A stretch of 64,000 bases of DNA from JAXLYX01 sp046351215 (lineage in GTDB: Bacteria > Myxococcota_A > Polyangia > Polyangiales > Houyiibacteriaceae): the NCBI GenBank assembly GCA_046351215.1, contig JAXLYX010000007.1, forward strand, positions 434,001-498,000, in the 5' to 3' direction. Position numbers and translations under genes: made by a program. Every line of letters begins with the position of its first letter. Position 1 is the stretch's first letter. Of the stretch, positions 41,377-52,632 are shown in pieces. Under the pieces are notes generated by a model. The model was given only the letters and a program-made list of their open reading frames with translations. It did not search any database and was not told the DNA's origin.

Positions 41377-44372
41377 GCGACGATCCGGAGATCCCCGGTC
41401 GCCACGAGGGCCGGCGCCGCGCAGACGCCGGCCGCGCAGTCGAACGAGAGCTCGTGCACGCCCGCCGGGAGCGGGCCGCGCTCTTCCGAGCCGACGCGGA
41501 GCCTCGCTCCGTCGGTCGCCACGACGCGCACGACGAGCCGCGCCGAGCCGCGACGCGGCGCGCTCGAGGGGAGCGAGGCCCCCGCACCGACGCGACACCC
41601 TTCGGGGTCGCAGACGAGCCCGGGAAGGCCTGTCGCGGCGCGCAGGTCCCCACCGTCCGGACGGAGGCCACCGATCCGACCGAGCTCGAGCAGGAGCCCG
41701 AGCCCACCCGGGATGCCGGTCTCCATGCCGAGGTAGCGACGGATCGTCGTCGCGACCGCGCGATCGCCGAGCGTCACGAGGGCTCGGGCCTCGGCCTCGC
41801 GCGCGGGGACGTAGCGCTCCTCCGCGAACGCGCGCGAGAGGCCCGGGACGGCCGACGGATCCCCGATCGCCGCGAGAGCGCGGCATGCATCGGGGCGGAG
41901 ACGCACGTCGCCGAGGATGCCGACGAGCGTGGGGACGGCGTCGCGCGAGCGGAGGCGACCGAGCAGCTCCACGGCGCGACGGCGCGTGTCCTCGCCCATG
42001 CCTTCCTCGGACGCGATCCGGGCGAGCGCAGCGGCCGCGGAGGCCTCGTTCGCCTCCCCGAGCGCGAAGGCGGCCCGCGTGCGGAGGGAGCGGTGCGCCT
42101 CGTCGTCCGTGGCGTCCGAGAGCAGCGCCGACACGGCCTCGGCCGCGGAGCGCTCACCCAACACGAGGAGGGCGACGTTCGACTCCGCCCTCACGACGGG
42201 ATCGGGGTCTCCGCCCGCGAGGCGACCGAGCAGCCCGATCGCCGGCCGGTGGCGGAGCCGCACGATCGCGCGAGCGGCCGCGGCCCTCACCTCGGGGCGA
42301 GGATCTCCGAGCAGGTTCGCGACCTCGGCGCCCACGGTGCCGTCGCCGAGCTCGGCGCGCGCGAGCGCTGGAGGCCATGCGCTCGTCCCGGCCATGGCCA
42401 TCGCCTCGACCCGGGGAATGGAGGCGAGGAAGCCGTAGAGGTCGCCGCGGAGGTGCTCCATCACGTCCCGATGCGCCCGAGCCTCGTTGTGGCGCTCGTG
42501 GGGATCGGCGACGAGATCGAAGAGCTGGCACTCGGGGCTCTCGCTCCGGCAGATCGCCTTCCACCGCCCGTCGGTGATCATCCGGGCGTCGGCGATGTCG
42601 GCGAACGCGTAGCGAGGCGCGGCGGCGCCTTCGCTTCCGCGCAGGAGCGCGCCGAGGTCGTCGCCGCGCATCCGCGCGTCGCGCGGGATCGCGACGGCGC
42701 CGAGGATGGTCGTCGCGACGTCGACGAGCTCGACGGGCGCGTCGATGGCACGAGGCTCCACGATGCCGGGCGAGGACCAGACGAGCGGGATGCGCACCTG
42801 CTCGTCGTAGAGCGTGCTCCCGTGGTAGTGGCCGCCGTGGTCGCCGAATTCCTCGCCGTGATCGGCGCCGAGGATGACGGTCGCGCCCGGACGCACGTCT
42901 CGGAACGCACGCACGAGCTCGCCGACCGCGGCGTCGGCCGCCCGCACCTCGCCGTCGTACCGCGCCTCGGCGGACTCCCCGTCACGGAACTCCGCGGGGG
43001 GATCGTAGGGCTCGTGCGGCTCGAAGAGATGCACCCACACGAAGACGGGACGCTCGCGCGGCACGTCGGCGAGGTAGGCGCGCACCTGCGCGACCCGCTC
43101 CGACGCGGGAGCGAACATCTCCTTGCGGTACTCGAAGCCGAAGCCGTCGGCCGCGAGCGCCCCGAAGCGGTGCGCGTCGACGAAGAAGATCGCGGGAGGA
43201 TAGAAGGCGGCCGTGCGGTAGCCGTAGCGACGCAGGAGCGCCGGCATCGTCGCGTGCTCCCGCGGCGCGTCCGGCAGCTCGAGCACCGGCCGCAGGTACT
43301 TGCCCGTGATCAGGCTCGCGAGGGCATAGGAGGTGTGCGGAGTCGGCGTGTAGGCCCGTCGGAAGACGGCGCCCTCCGCCGAGAGCGCGTCCATCGCGGG
43401 CGTCGTGCCGTGGCCACCGTAGGCGCGGAGGCGGTCGTAGCGGAGCGCGTCGACCGTGACGAGGAGGATGTCCTTGTCGCGCAGATCGATGCCCGGGGCC
43501 GTGGCCGCGGTCGGGACGGAGAGCTCCGCCACGTCCGTCGCCTCGGGCATCGGGGTACGACCGCGGAGGTGGAGCACGCCCTTCACGAGCTTGCCCACCA
43601 CGGGCGAGCGCTGCTCCACGACGAAGCCCGCGTTCGGCGCATGCGCGAGGCGGTACACGCCGAAGACCGCCGTGACGATCGCGACACCGAGGAAGATCGA
43701 CACTCCGAGCCGGAGTCGCCGCGTGACCGTCGCGAGGCGCGCGGGAGGCTCGAGCCCCTGCACGGCGAGGAGGGTGGAAGCGACCGCCACCATGGCGAGG
43801 CCCGCGTGGAACGCGGGATAGAGCCTTGGCAGCACGAAGGCGTCGGCGAGCGCGGCGCCCGGCACGGCGAGCCCGACGAGGAGCGCGTAGGCCCTCGAGG
43901 CCCGCGCGGGACGACGACGCACGATCGCCGCGAGCACGGCCCCGACGACGAGCGCGAAGATCGCCACGGCCACGGGCCGCATCGCGAGATCCTTCACGCG
44001 CCGGCCGGCCGTGAGGGACCAGCCGAGGACGAAGGCGACGGGCGAGGCGAAGGCGAAGGCGACGAAGGCCTCGGCCTTCCGTCGCGCCAGCGCATCGAGG
44101 CCTCTCCGGACCAGGAGGAGCTCGAGCCCTCGCCCGACGCCGAGGCCGATCGCGGCGAGCGCGAGGCCGCACGCGAGGGCCGAGGCGACGTAGGCGAAGC
44201 GCTCGCCCGGCGCCAGGAACTCGCCGTAAGCGCGCCCGAGCACGAGGCCGAGGTCGACGAGCGCGAGGCCGAGCCCGCCCACGAAGACGCGATACAGGAA
44301 GCGGACGTGGTCGGACGCGCGATCGGGGACGGCGGCGTCCTTTCGGGGGGAATCGGGGCCCGGCTGCTCCAT
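41250..44372 (-). CDS. Membrane sulfatase/phosphotransferase-fold protein with HEAT repeats
   Basis: 1040 residues. About seven membrane helices occupy 28-240. An alkaline-phosphatase-fold sulfatase domain (about 300-600) follows with VTVDALRYDR (metal Asp308), TPTPHTSYALASLITG and GADHGEEFGDHG (Asp504, His505). At the nucleophile position, where sulfatases have Cys/Ser for formylglycine, there is Thr347. Thr is the nucleophile in membrane lipid phosphotransferases such as LtaS and EptA, so transfer of a phospho-group is as likely as sulfate hydrolysis. From about 655 to 900 there are HEAT/PBS-type helical repeats (DPVVRAESNVALLVLG and similar). A short Cys-containing region and a Pro-rich tail end the protein. 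Confidence 0.85.
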   Translation of the reverse strand: MEQPGPDSPRKDAAVPDRASDHVRFLYRVFVGGLGLALVDLGLVLGRAYGEFLAPGERFAYVASALACGLALAAIGLGVGRGLELLLVRRGLDALARRKAEAFVAFAFASPVAFVLGWSLTAGRRVKDLAMRPVAVAIFALVVGAVLAAIVRRRPARASRAYALLVGLAVPGAALADAFVLPRLYPAFHAGLAMVAVASTLLAVQGLEPPARLATVTRRLRLGVSIFLGVAIVTAVFGVYRLAHAPNAGFVVEQRSPVVGKLVKGVLHLRGRTPMPEATDVAELSVPTAATAPGIDLRDKDILLVTVDALRYDRLRAYGGHGTTPAMDALSAEGAVFRRAYTPTPHTSYALASLITGKYLRPVLELPDAPREHATMPALLRRYGYRTAAFYPPAIFFVDAHRFGALAADGFGFEYRKEMFAPASERVAQVRAYLADVPRERPVFVWVHLFEPHEPYDPPAEFRDGESAEARYDGEVRAADAAVGELVRAFRDVRPGATVILGADHGEEFGDHGGHYHGSTLYDEQVRIPLVWSSPGIVEPRAIDAPVELVDVATTILGAVAIPRDARMRGDDLGALLRGSEGAAAPRYAFADIADARMITDGRWKAICRSESPECQLFDLVADPHERHNEARAHRDVMEHLRGDLYGFLASIPRVEAMAMAGTSAWPPALARAELGDGTVGAEVANLLGDPRPEVRAAAARAIVRLRHRPAIGLLGRLAGGDPDPVVRAESNVALLVLGERSAAEAVSALLSDATDDEAHRSLRTRAAFALGEANEASAAAALARIASEEGMGEDTRRRAVELLGRLRSRDAVPTLVGILGDVRLRPDACRALAAIGDPSAVPGLSRAFAEERYVPAREAEARALVTLGDRAVATTIRRYLGMETGIPGGLGLLLELGRIGGLRPDGGDLRAATGLPGLVCDPEGCRVGAGASLPSSAPRRGSARLVVRVVATDGARLRVGSEERGPLPAGVHELSFDCAAGVCAAPALVATGDLRIVAYAVVPSTPEIPPPPPVPWDGGAGEGSSADAGVATPGRTPAR

Positions 44373-44415
44373 GGCGCCGGCTTCTAGCGCACTCCGACCC
44401 GCCCTGCAGGGCGAC

Positions 44416-44886
44416 TCAGACCCACTTCACCGCGCTGATCTCGTAGTTGCGGACGCCGCCCGGCGTCGTGACCTTCACCTCGTCGCCGACCTCGCGGTTG
44501 ATCAGGGCCTTGGCGACGGGAGAGGTGATCGAGATGCGGCCCTTCGCGATGTCCGCTTCTTCGGAGCCCACGATCTGGTAGGTGACGGTCTTGCCGCTGT
44601 CGAGATCCTCGAGCTCGACGGTCGCCCCGAACCGGATGCGGTCGCCGCTCATGCCCTTGGGATCGATGACCTCGGCGCGCGCCAGCTGGTCCTCGATGTA
44701 GGCGATGCGGGCCTCGTTCATGCCCTGCTTCTCGCGGGCTGCGTGGTACTCCGCGTTCTCCTTGAGATCGCCATGGGCCGCCGCCGTGCCGATCTCCTGC
44801 GAGATCTTGGGACGCTCGGCCTTGAGCTCGGCGAGCTCCGCCTTGAGGGCCGCGTGGCCCGCGGGGGTCATGGGAACCTTGTCCAT
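44416..44886 (-). CDS. greA: Transcription elongation factor GreA
   Basis: 156 residues. An N-terminal coiled coil (about 1-75, with AAHGDLKENAEYHAAREKQ carrying the acidic tip that stimulates RNA cleavage) is followed by an FKBP-like domain (DLDSGKTVTYQIVGSEEADI, ISITSPVAKALINREVGDEV). GreA rescues backtracked RNA polymerase. The first ATG (44886) is used; a start at the Met in VPMTPAGH is possible and matches many homologues. The gene lies 43 bp downstream of the sulfatase-fold gene start region and 72 bp downstream of the esterase gene. Confidence 0.96.
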   Translation of the reverse strand: MDKVPMTPAGHAALKAELAELKAERPKISQEIGTAAAHGDLKENAEYHAAREKQGMNEARIAYIEDQLARAEVIDPKGMSGDRIRFGATVELEDLDSGKTVTYQIVGSEEADIAKGRISITSPVAKALINREVGDEVKVTTPGGVRNYEISAVKWV

Positions 44887-44958
44887 AGGAGAGGGATTCC
44901 TAGACCGCCGCTCCGGCCCTGGCAAGACCGATTCGGGGGAGCGACGACGACGCCGACG

Positions 44959-45908
44959 TCACTCCTCGAACGGCTCGCGCGCGAGCGCCTGCTCCGCGAA
45001 GCGCAGGAGCTCGATGCCGCCCGGACCACGGTTGAAGGCGTAGTCGTGCGGCCCCGGCGAGACGACGAGATCGTGTGCGACGCCCTTGGCGCGGAGCGCG
45101 TCGGACAGCTGACGCGTGGGGACGAGGAAGGGATCGTCGTCGCTCGAGAGCAGGCGGATGCGCTGACCGCGGGCGCGGTCGACGAGGCCGGAGAGCAGCT
45201 CGACGTCACCGCGTACGGCGGGCTGGATGCCGCCGACCGCGCCGAACGCCTCGGGGTGCCGGAAGCCGGCCTCGAGGGCCACGCGCCCGCCCATCGACAC
45301 GCCGTCGACGCCGGTGCCCGCGGCCGTTCGGGCCAAGCCCGGATAGGCCTCGCGCACGGCCTCGAGCAGGCCGGTGGCGAGCCAGTCGATGTACTGCTTG
45401 CGCTCGTTCTCGCGATCCGGGGTCAGGAGCGGCGGGACGTACGGGGTGATCACGGCCACGCCGCGGAACGGGGTCGAGCCGAGCTCCGCGTTCAACCGGT
45501 CGAGACGCGCCGGGCGGACCAGCCCCTCGAAGTCGCGGGTGGAGAGACGGCCCCGCAAGAGCGCCTCGAAGGCGGCCGGGAGGCGGTAGTCGACGTTCCA
45601 GCCCAGGTAGCCCCGGTCCGGGCCCGCCTGCGCCTCTGCGAGGCCGTGCAGCGCCACCACGATGGGCCAGCGGGTGCCCTCGGGGTGCATCGCGTGTCCC
45701 GGCTGACGGGGGAACGTGACGAGGGCGCGGATGGGCGTCCCGCCCGGGCCGTCGACCCGGAGGTTGTACTGGTGCACGACCTCCGAGGTCAGCTGGGCGG
45801 CACCACGGGGCCCGACGCCGAACGAGAGGGCGACGAGCGCGAGGACGAGCACGGCCACGGCGGGCCCTCGCCCCCCGTTCCGCGTGCTCGTTCGCTGCGA
45901 CGCCTTGG

Positions 45909-45912
<4 letters not shown>
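44959..45912 (-). CDS. Secreted alpha/beta-hydrolase (esterase-like)
   Basis: 317 residues with a signal peptide or anchor (VAVLVLALVALSFGVG, about 18-34) and an alpha/beta-hydrolase domain. IVVALHGLAEAQAG gives the oxyanion-hole region, GVDGVSMGGRVALEAGF the nucleophile elbow (GxSxG), LLSSDDDPFLVP the acid region and VSPGPHDYAF the likely catalytic His. It probably acts in the periplasm or outside the cell as an esterase or lipase; substrate unknown. ATG 45912 overlaps the carB stop (ATGA), an odd partner for pyrimidine biosynthesis, so it is likely expressed at carB level or lower. Confidence 0.82.
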
Positions 45913-49262
<3,350 letters not shown>

Positions 49263-49375
49263 GGGAAACGATCCTCGTGGGCTGGATAAAACTGCGGCGA
49301 CTTACCAGAGGGGCCCCGGGGCCGCAAGCGACGCCGGCCCTCCGGACGGTTTCCCCGCGAAACCTTGCGAGGATT

Positions 49376-49849
49376 TCATCGAGCCCCCCGGGTGGCGGCG
49401 AGCCGTGTCACGATCGAGGCCCCCCGCGCGCTGGCGGGTGCGAGCTCGAATCGCCTCGAATCCCCGCGCGCCGCGATGCGGATGCGCAGATCGACGCGGC
49501 CGAGCCCCGCCACGTGGGCCTCGCCCCACTCGACGAACGCCACGGCGTCGACGCCCACGCGGTCGGCGAGCCCGAGCTCGTGCAGCTCGTCCGGATGCCC
49601 CAAGCGGTAGAGATCGGCGTGAACGAGCGGAACCCGGGCCTCGTACTCGTGGACGAGGGCGAACGTCGGGCTCGTGACGGGCTCGTCCTCCGGCACTCCG
49701 AGGGCCCGGGCGACGTAGCGGAAGAAGGTCGTCTTGCCGGCTCCGAGCCCCCCCTCGAGGAGGATCACGTCGCCGGGCTCCACGAGGGAAGCGAGGGCCT
49801 CCGCGAGCCTCCGCGTGCCTTCCTCGTCCTCGACGTCGACCTCGTGCAC
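49376..49849 (-). CDS. tsaE: tRNA threonylcarbamoyladenosine (t6A) protein TsaE
   Basis: A 157-residue P-loop ATPase: LEGGLGAGKTTFFRYVARAL (Walker A 32-41), VTSPTFALVHEY (switch region), LVHADLYRLGHPDEL and VAFVEWGEA. It energises the TsaBD complex that makes t6A37 on ANN-decoding tRNAs. GTG 49849 is chosen since it gives the family length; upstream sequence has no conservation. It is divergent from the M1 peptidase gene, with 90 bp between starts. The other t6A genes are not in the window. Confidence 0.93.
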   Translation of the reverse strand: MHEVDVEDEEGTRRLAEALASLVEPGDVILLEGGLGAGKTTFFRYVARALGVPEDEPVTSPTFALVHEYEARVPLVHADLYRLGHPDELHELGLADRVGVDAVAFVEWGEAHVAGLGRVDLRIRIAARGDSRRFELAPASARGASIVTRLAATRGAR

Positions 49850-49939
49850 GCGCGAAGGATGGAGGACGGGTCCGGGCTCGTCGACCCGCGAGCGCCTCGC
49901 GGTTGGCGAAGGCGCCGGGGTCCCCCACAATCGGCTCCG

Positions 49940-51745
49940 ATGCCCCGCGTGCGGCGAACGTCGGCTCTCCTCGTCGGCCTCCTGGCCTCGGCGCTCGCGC
50001 TCCCGTCCGGCGCCCGAGCGCTTCCGACGCCGTCGCAGCACGTGCGCGTCGAGGCGTCGCTCGATCCCTCGACCCACGTGGTCCGTGGGCGCGTCTCGAT
50101 CCGCTTCGTGAACGAGAGCCGGGCGCCCGTCGATCGACTCGTCTTCCACCTCTACCTGAACGCGTTCCGCGACTCGCGTTCGGTCTTCGCGCGCGAGTCC
50201 GGCGGACAGCTCCGGGGCGTGACGCGGGCGGGCGAAGGCCGCATCGACGTGAAGGGCCTGCGCATCGCGGGCGAAGAACGACTCGACCGCGCCCGCACGG
50301 ACCTCGTGCCCGAGGACGCGACCCAGATGGAGGTCCCGCTCGCCGCGCCGCTCGCGCCGGGCGGGTCGCTCGCGATCGAGGTCGACTACGAGTCGCATCT
50401 GCCGCCGCTCTATGCGCGAACCGGCTACGACCACGATTTCCACCTGGTGGCCCAGTTCTTCCCGAAGCTCGCGAAGCTCGAGCCCGACGGACGGTGGGCG
50501 AGCTTCCCCTACCACGGGAACGGCGAGTTCTACGCCGACTTCGCCACGTACGAGCTCGTCGTCGACGTCCCGACCGGCCATCGCGTCGCTTCGGGCGGCG
50601 AGCTCGTCGAGGAGCGCGAGCTCGGCGGCCGCGTCCGTCGCCGCTTCGTCGCCTCGCCCGTCCACGACGTGGTCTTCGTCTCGAGCCCCCACGGCTCGTT
50701 CGTCGATCGCCGCTGCAGCGGCGTGCGGGCACGGGCCTTTCATCCGCCGGGCTACGAGCGGGCGGCCGGACGTGCGCTCGAGGTCGCGTGCGCCGGGCTC
50801 GCGTACTACGGCCGGAGCCTCGGCCCCTACCCCTACCCCACGCTCACGCTCGTCCTCCCGCCGCGCGGGGCGGAGGGCGGCGCGGGCATGGAGTACCCGA
50901 CGTTCTTCGTCACCGCCGGCTCGTGGCTCCGCCTCCCCGTCCTCGGCGTGGAGGAGTCGGATGCGACGACGGCGCACGAGCTCGCGCACCAATGGTTCCA
51001 GGGGCTCGTCGCCACGAACGAGGTCCGCTACCCCTTCCTCGACGAAGGCCTCGCGAGCTTCGCGACCTACGATTTCCTCGAGCGCTTCGCGCCGACGCCG
51101 TACGACCGCGGCGAGATCGAGCGCGTGCTCGTCTTCACGCGTCCCCCCCGGCCGGCGAGCCTCCCCGCGAACGCCTATCGCGGGCGGGAGTACGCCGCGA
51201 GCGTCTACGGCCTACCGCAGGCGCTCCTCGAGAGCGTCGCGCGCACGTGGGGCCGCGCGCGGATCCATCGCGCCCTCTCCGACTACGTTCGCCGCGGGGC
51301 GTTCCGGCATCCGACGCCCACGGAGCTCTACGCCTCGTTCGACCGCACGTACTGGCCCGGCTTCGCGGAGAGCGTGCTCGTCCCCGCCCTCGAGCGCGGC
51401 GAGCAGGCCGCGTTCCGCGTCGAAGGTCCGATGCCGACCGGCGACGGCGCGCTCCGCTTCGTCGTCCGCCGAACGGCCCCCCTTCCGTTCCCCACCGCGA
51501 TCACCGTCGACGACGGCGAGGCCGAGCTCGAGCGCCTGCCGTTCGGCCCGCTCGAGCACACGCGCGAGGTGCGCGTCCCGGCCGGGGAGCTCCGCTGCGT
51601 GACGGTGGATCCGGATCGACACCTCCTCCTCGACGGCTCGCGCTCGGACGATCGACGGTGCACCGCGCGGCGAGCGAGCCGCGCCACCTTCTTCGATCGG
51701 GCCCTCGTCGTGGCACAGGCGCTCCTCGGGATGGTCGGTCCGTGA
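49940..51745 (+). CDS. Secreted M1-family (aminopeptidase N-like) metallopeptidase
   Basis: 601 residues with a signal peptide (LLVGLLASALALPSGARA, cleavage near 27). The N-terminal beta-domain (VRVEASLDPSTHVVRGRVSI) is typical of M1 enzymes. The zinc site is HELAH (346-350) plus Glu369 in LDEGLASF. The substrate-recognition motif, normally GxMEN, reads GAGMEYPT (314-321), as in leukotriene-hydrolase-distant and bacterial exported M1 members. It most likely trims peptides outside the cytoplasm. The C-terminal helical domain is short. Its TGA overlaps the GTG of the next gene, so a membrane partner is made with it. Confidence 0.88.
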   Translation: MPRVRRTSALLVGLLASALALPSGARALPTPSQHVRVEASLDPSTHVVRGRVSIRFVNESRAPVDRLVFHLYLNAFRDSRSVFARESGGQLRGVTRAGEGRIDVKGLRIAGEERLDRARTDLVPEDATQMEVPLAAPLAPGGSLAIEVDYESHLPPLYARTGYDHDFHLVAQFFPKLAKLEPDGRWASFPYHGNGEFYADFATYELVVDVPTGHRVASGGELVEERELGGRVRRRFVASPVHDVVFVSSPHGSFVDRRCSGVRARAFHPPGYERAAGRALEVACAGLAYYGRSLGPYPYPTLTLVLPPRGAEGGAGMEYPTFFVTAGSWLRLPVLGVEESDATTAHELAHQWFQGLVATNEVRYPFLDEGLASFATYDFLERFAPTPYDRGEIERVLVFTRPPRPASLPANAYRGREYAASVYGLPQALLESVARTWGRARIHRALSDYVRRGAFRHPTPTELYASFDRTYWPGFAESVLVPALERGEQAAFRVEGPMPTGDGALRFVVRRTAPLPFPTAITVDDGEAELERLPFGPLEHTREVRVPAGELRCVTVDPDRHLLLDGSRSDDRRCTARRASRATFFDRALVVAQALLGMVGP

Positions 51746-52557
51746 AGGGCACGATTCGCACCCGGCTCCGGCGGTCGCTCGACACCACGTTCGCGCTCTA
51801 CGTCGTCGAGACGCTGCTCGCGGGAGGCGCCGCGAGCCTCGTCGCCAACACCCTGGCACGTCACCTCGGAGAGACACCGGCCGAGACGATGAGACGAGGG
51901 ATCCTCTTCGAAGGCCTGAACGCCCTCGCGCACGCACGCGAGACCCGCATCCTCGCCGCGGGGCTCGGCGTCGCCGTCCTCCTCGAGCTCCTCCTCGTGC
52001 CCCTGCTCGCCATGGTCTGGACCATCGCGCTCGTCGACGGAGTCCCGCTCGTGCAAGCGGTGAAGCGGGCTCCGCGCCTCTACCTTCCCGCGCTGCTCGG
52101 TCGCGTGCTCGCGTTCGGCACCTCGCTCCCCTTCCTGGCCGTCGCCCTCGTCCTCCCCGCCGTCGCCCACCTCGCGCTCTCGCGTCATCCCGACGTCTCC
52201 ACGCACGACCTCGCGGTGCTCGCATCGGCGTTGCCGTGCCTCGCGGTCGCCCTCCTGGCGTCGACCTTCGCCGACCTCCTCGAGCTCGCGCTCGTCGTCG
52301 ATGGCCCCAGGGTCCTCGAGGCCTGGCTCCTCGGCCTGCGCGCGCTCGGGGCGCGTGTCCTCGCCGAGAGCTTCGCGACACGAGCCCTCCGTCTCCTCGC
52401 CGCGACGGCCGCCGCCGGGGTCGTGACCGTGGCAGGCCCGGGCCTCCTCGGCGGCATGCTCGCGCTCGCCGCTTCGCAGCTCCTCCTGCTCGGCTCGAGG
52501 CTCCTCAGGGCTGCGTGGCTCGCCCGGGGCATCGAACGGCTCGAAGAGGTGCGCTGA
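51742..52557 (+). CDS. Multi-pass membrane protein coupled to the M1 peptidase
   Basis: 271 residues from GTG 51742, with about five hydrophobic segments: TFALYVVETLLAGGAASLVA (about 17-36), AAGLGVAVLLELLLVPLLAMVWTIAL (70-95), LPFLAVALVLPAVAHLAL (129-146), LASALPCLAVALLASTFADLL (157-177) and AATAAAGVVTVAGPGLLGGMLALAAS (215-240). No family is recognised. It starts inside the stop codon of the M1 peptidase (GTGA), so the two probably act together, perhaps for peptide processing at the membrane. It ends 7 bp before a strong hairpin. Coding is supported by the coupled start and clean topology. Confidence 0.72.
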   Translation: MKGTIRTRLRRSLDTTFALYVVETLLAGGAASLVANTLARHLGETPAETMRRGILFEGLNALAHARETRILAAGLGVAVLLELLLVPLLAMVWTIALVDGVPLVQAVKRAPRLYLPALLGRVLAFGTSLPFLAVALVLPAVAHLALSRHPDVSTHDLAVLASALPCLAVALLASTFADLLELALVVDGPRVLEAWLLGLRALGARVLAESFATRALRLLAATAAAGVVTVAGPGLLGGMLALAASQLLLLGSRLLRAAWLARGIERLEEVR

Positions 52558-52563
52558 AAGAGG

Positions 52564-52596
52564 CACGGCCCGCCTCCGCAAGGGAGACGGGCCGTG
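52564..52596. terminator. Bidirectional terminator-like hairpin
   Basis: CACGGCCCG (52564-52572) pairs with CGGGCCGTG (52588-52596), continued after one mismatch by CTCC/GGAG around a GCAAG loop, giving about 13 pairs. It lies 7 bp after the membrane-protein stop and 37 bp from the stop of the giant TPR gene on the other strand. Confidence 0.6.
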
Positions 52597-52632
52597 GAAT
52601 CCCGGCGGCGAACGGGCCGAGAGGCCGGACGC

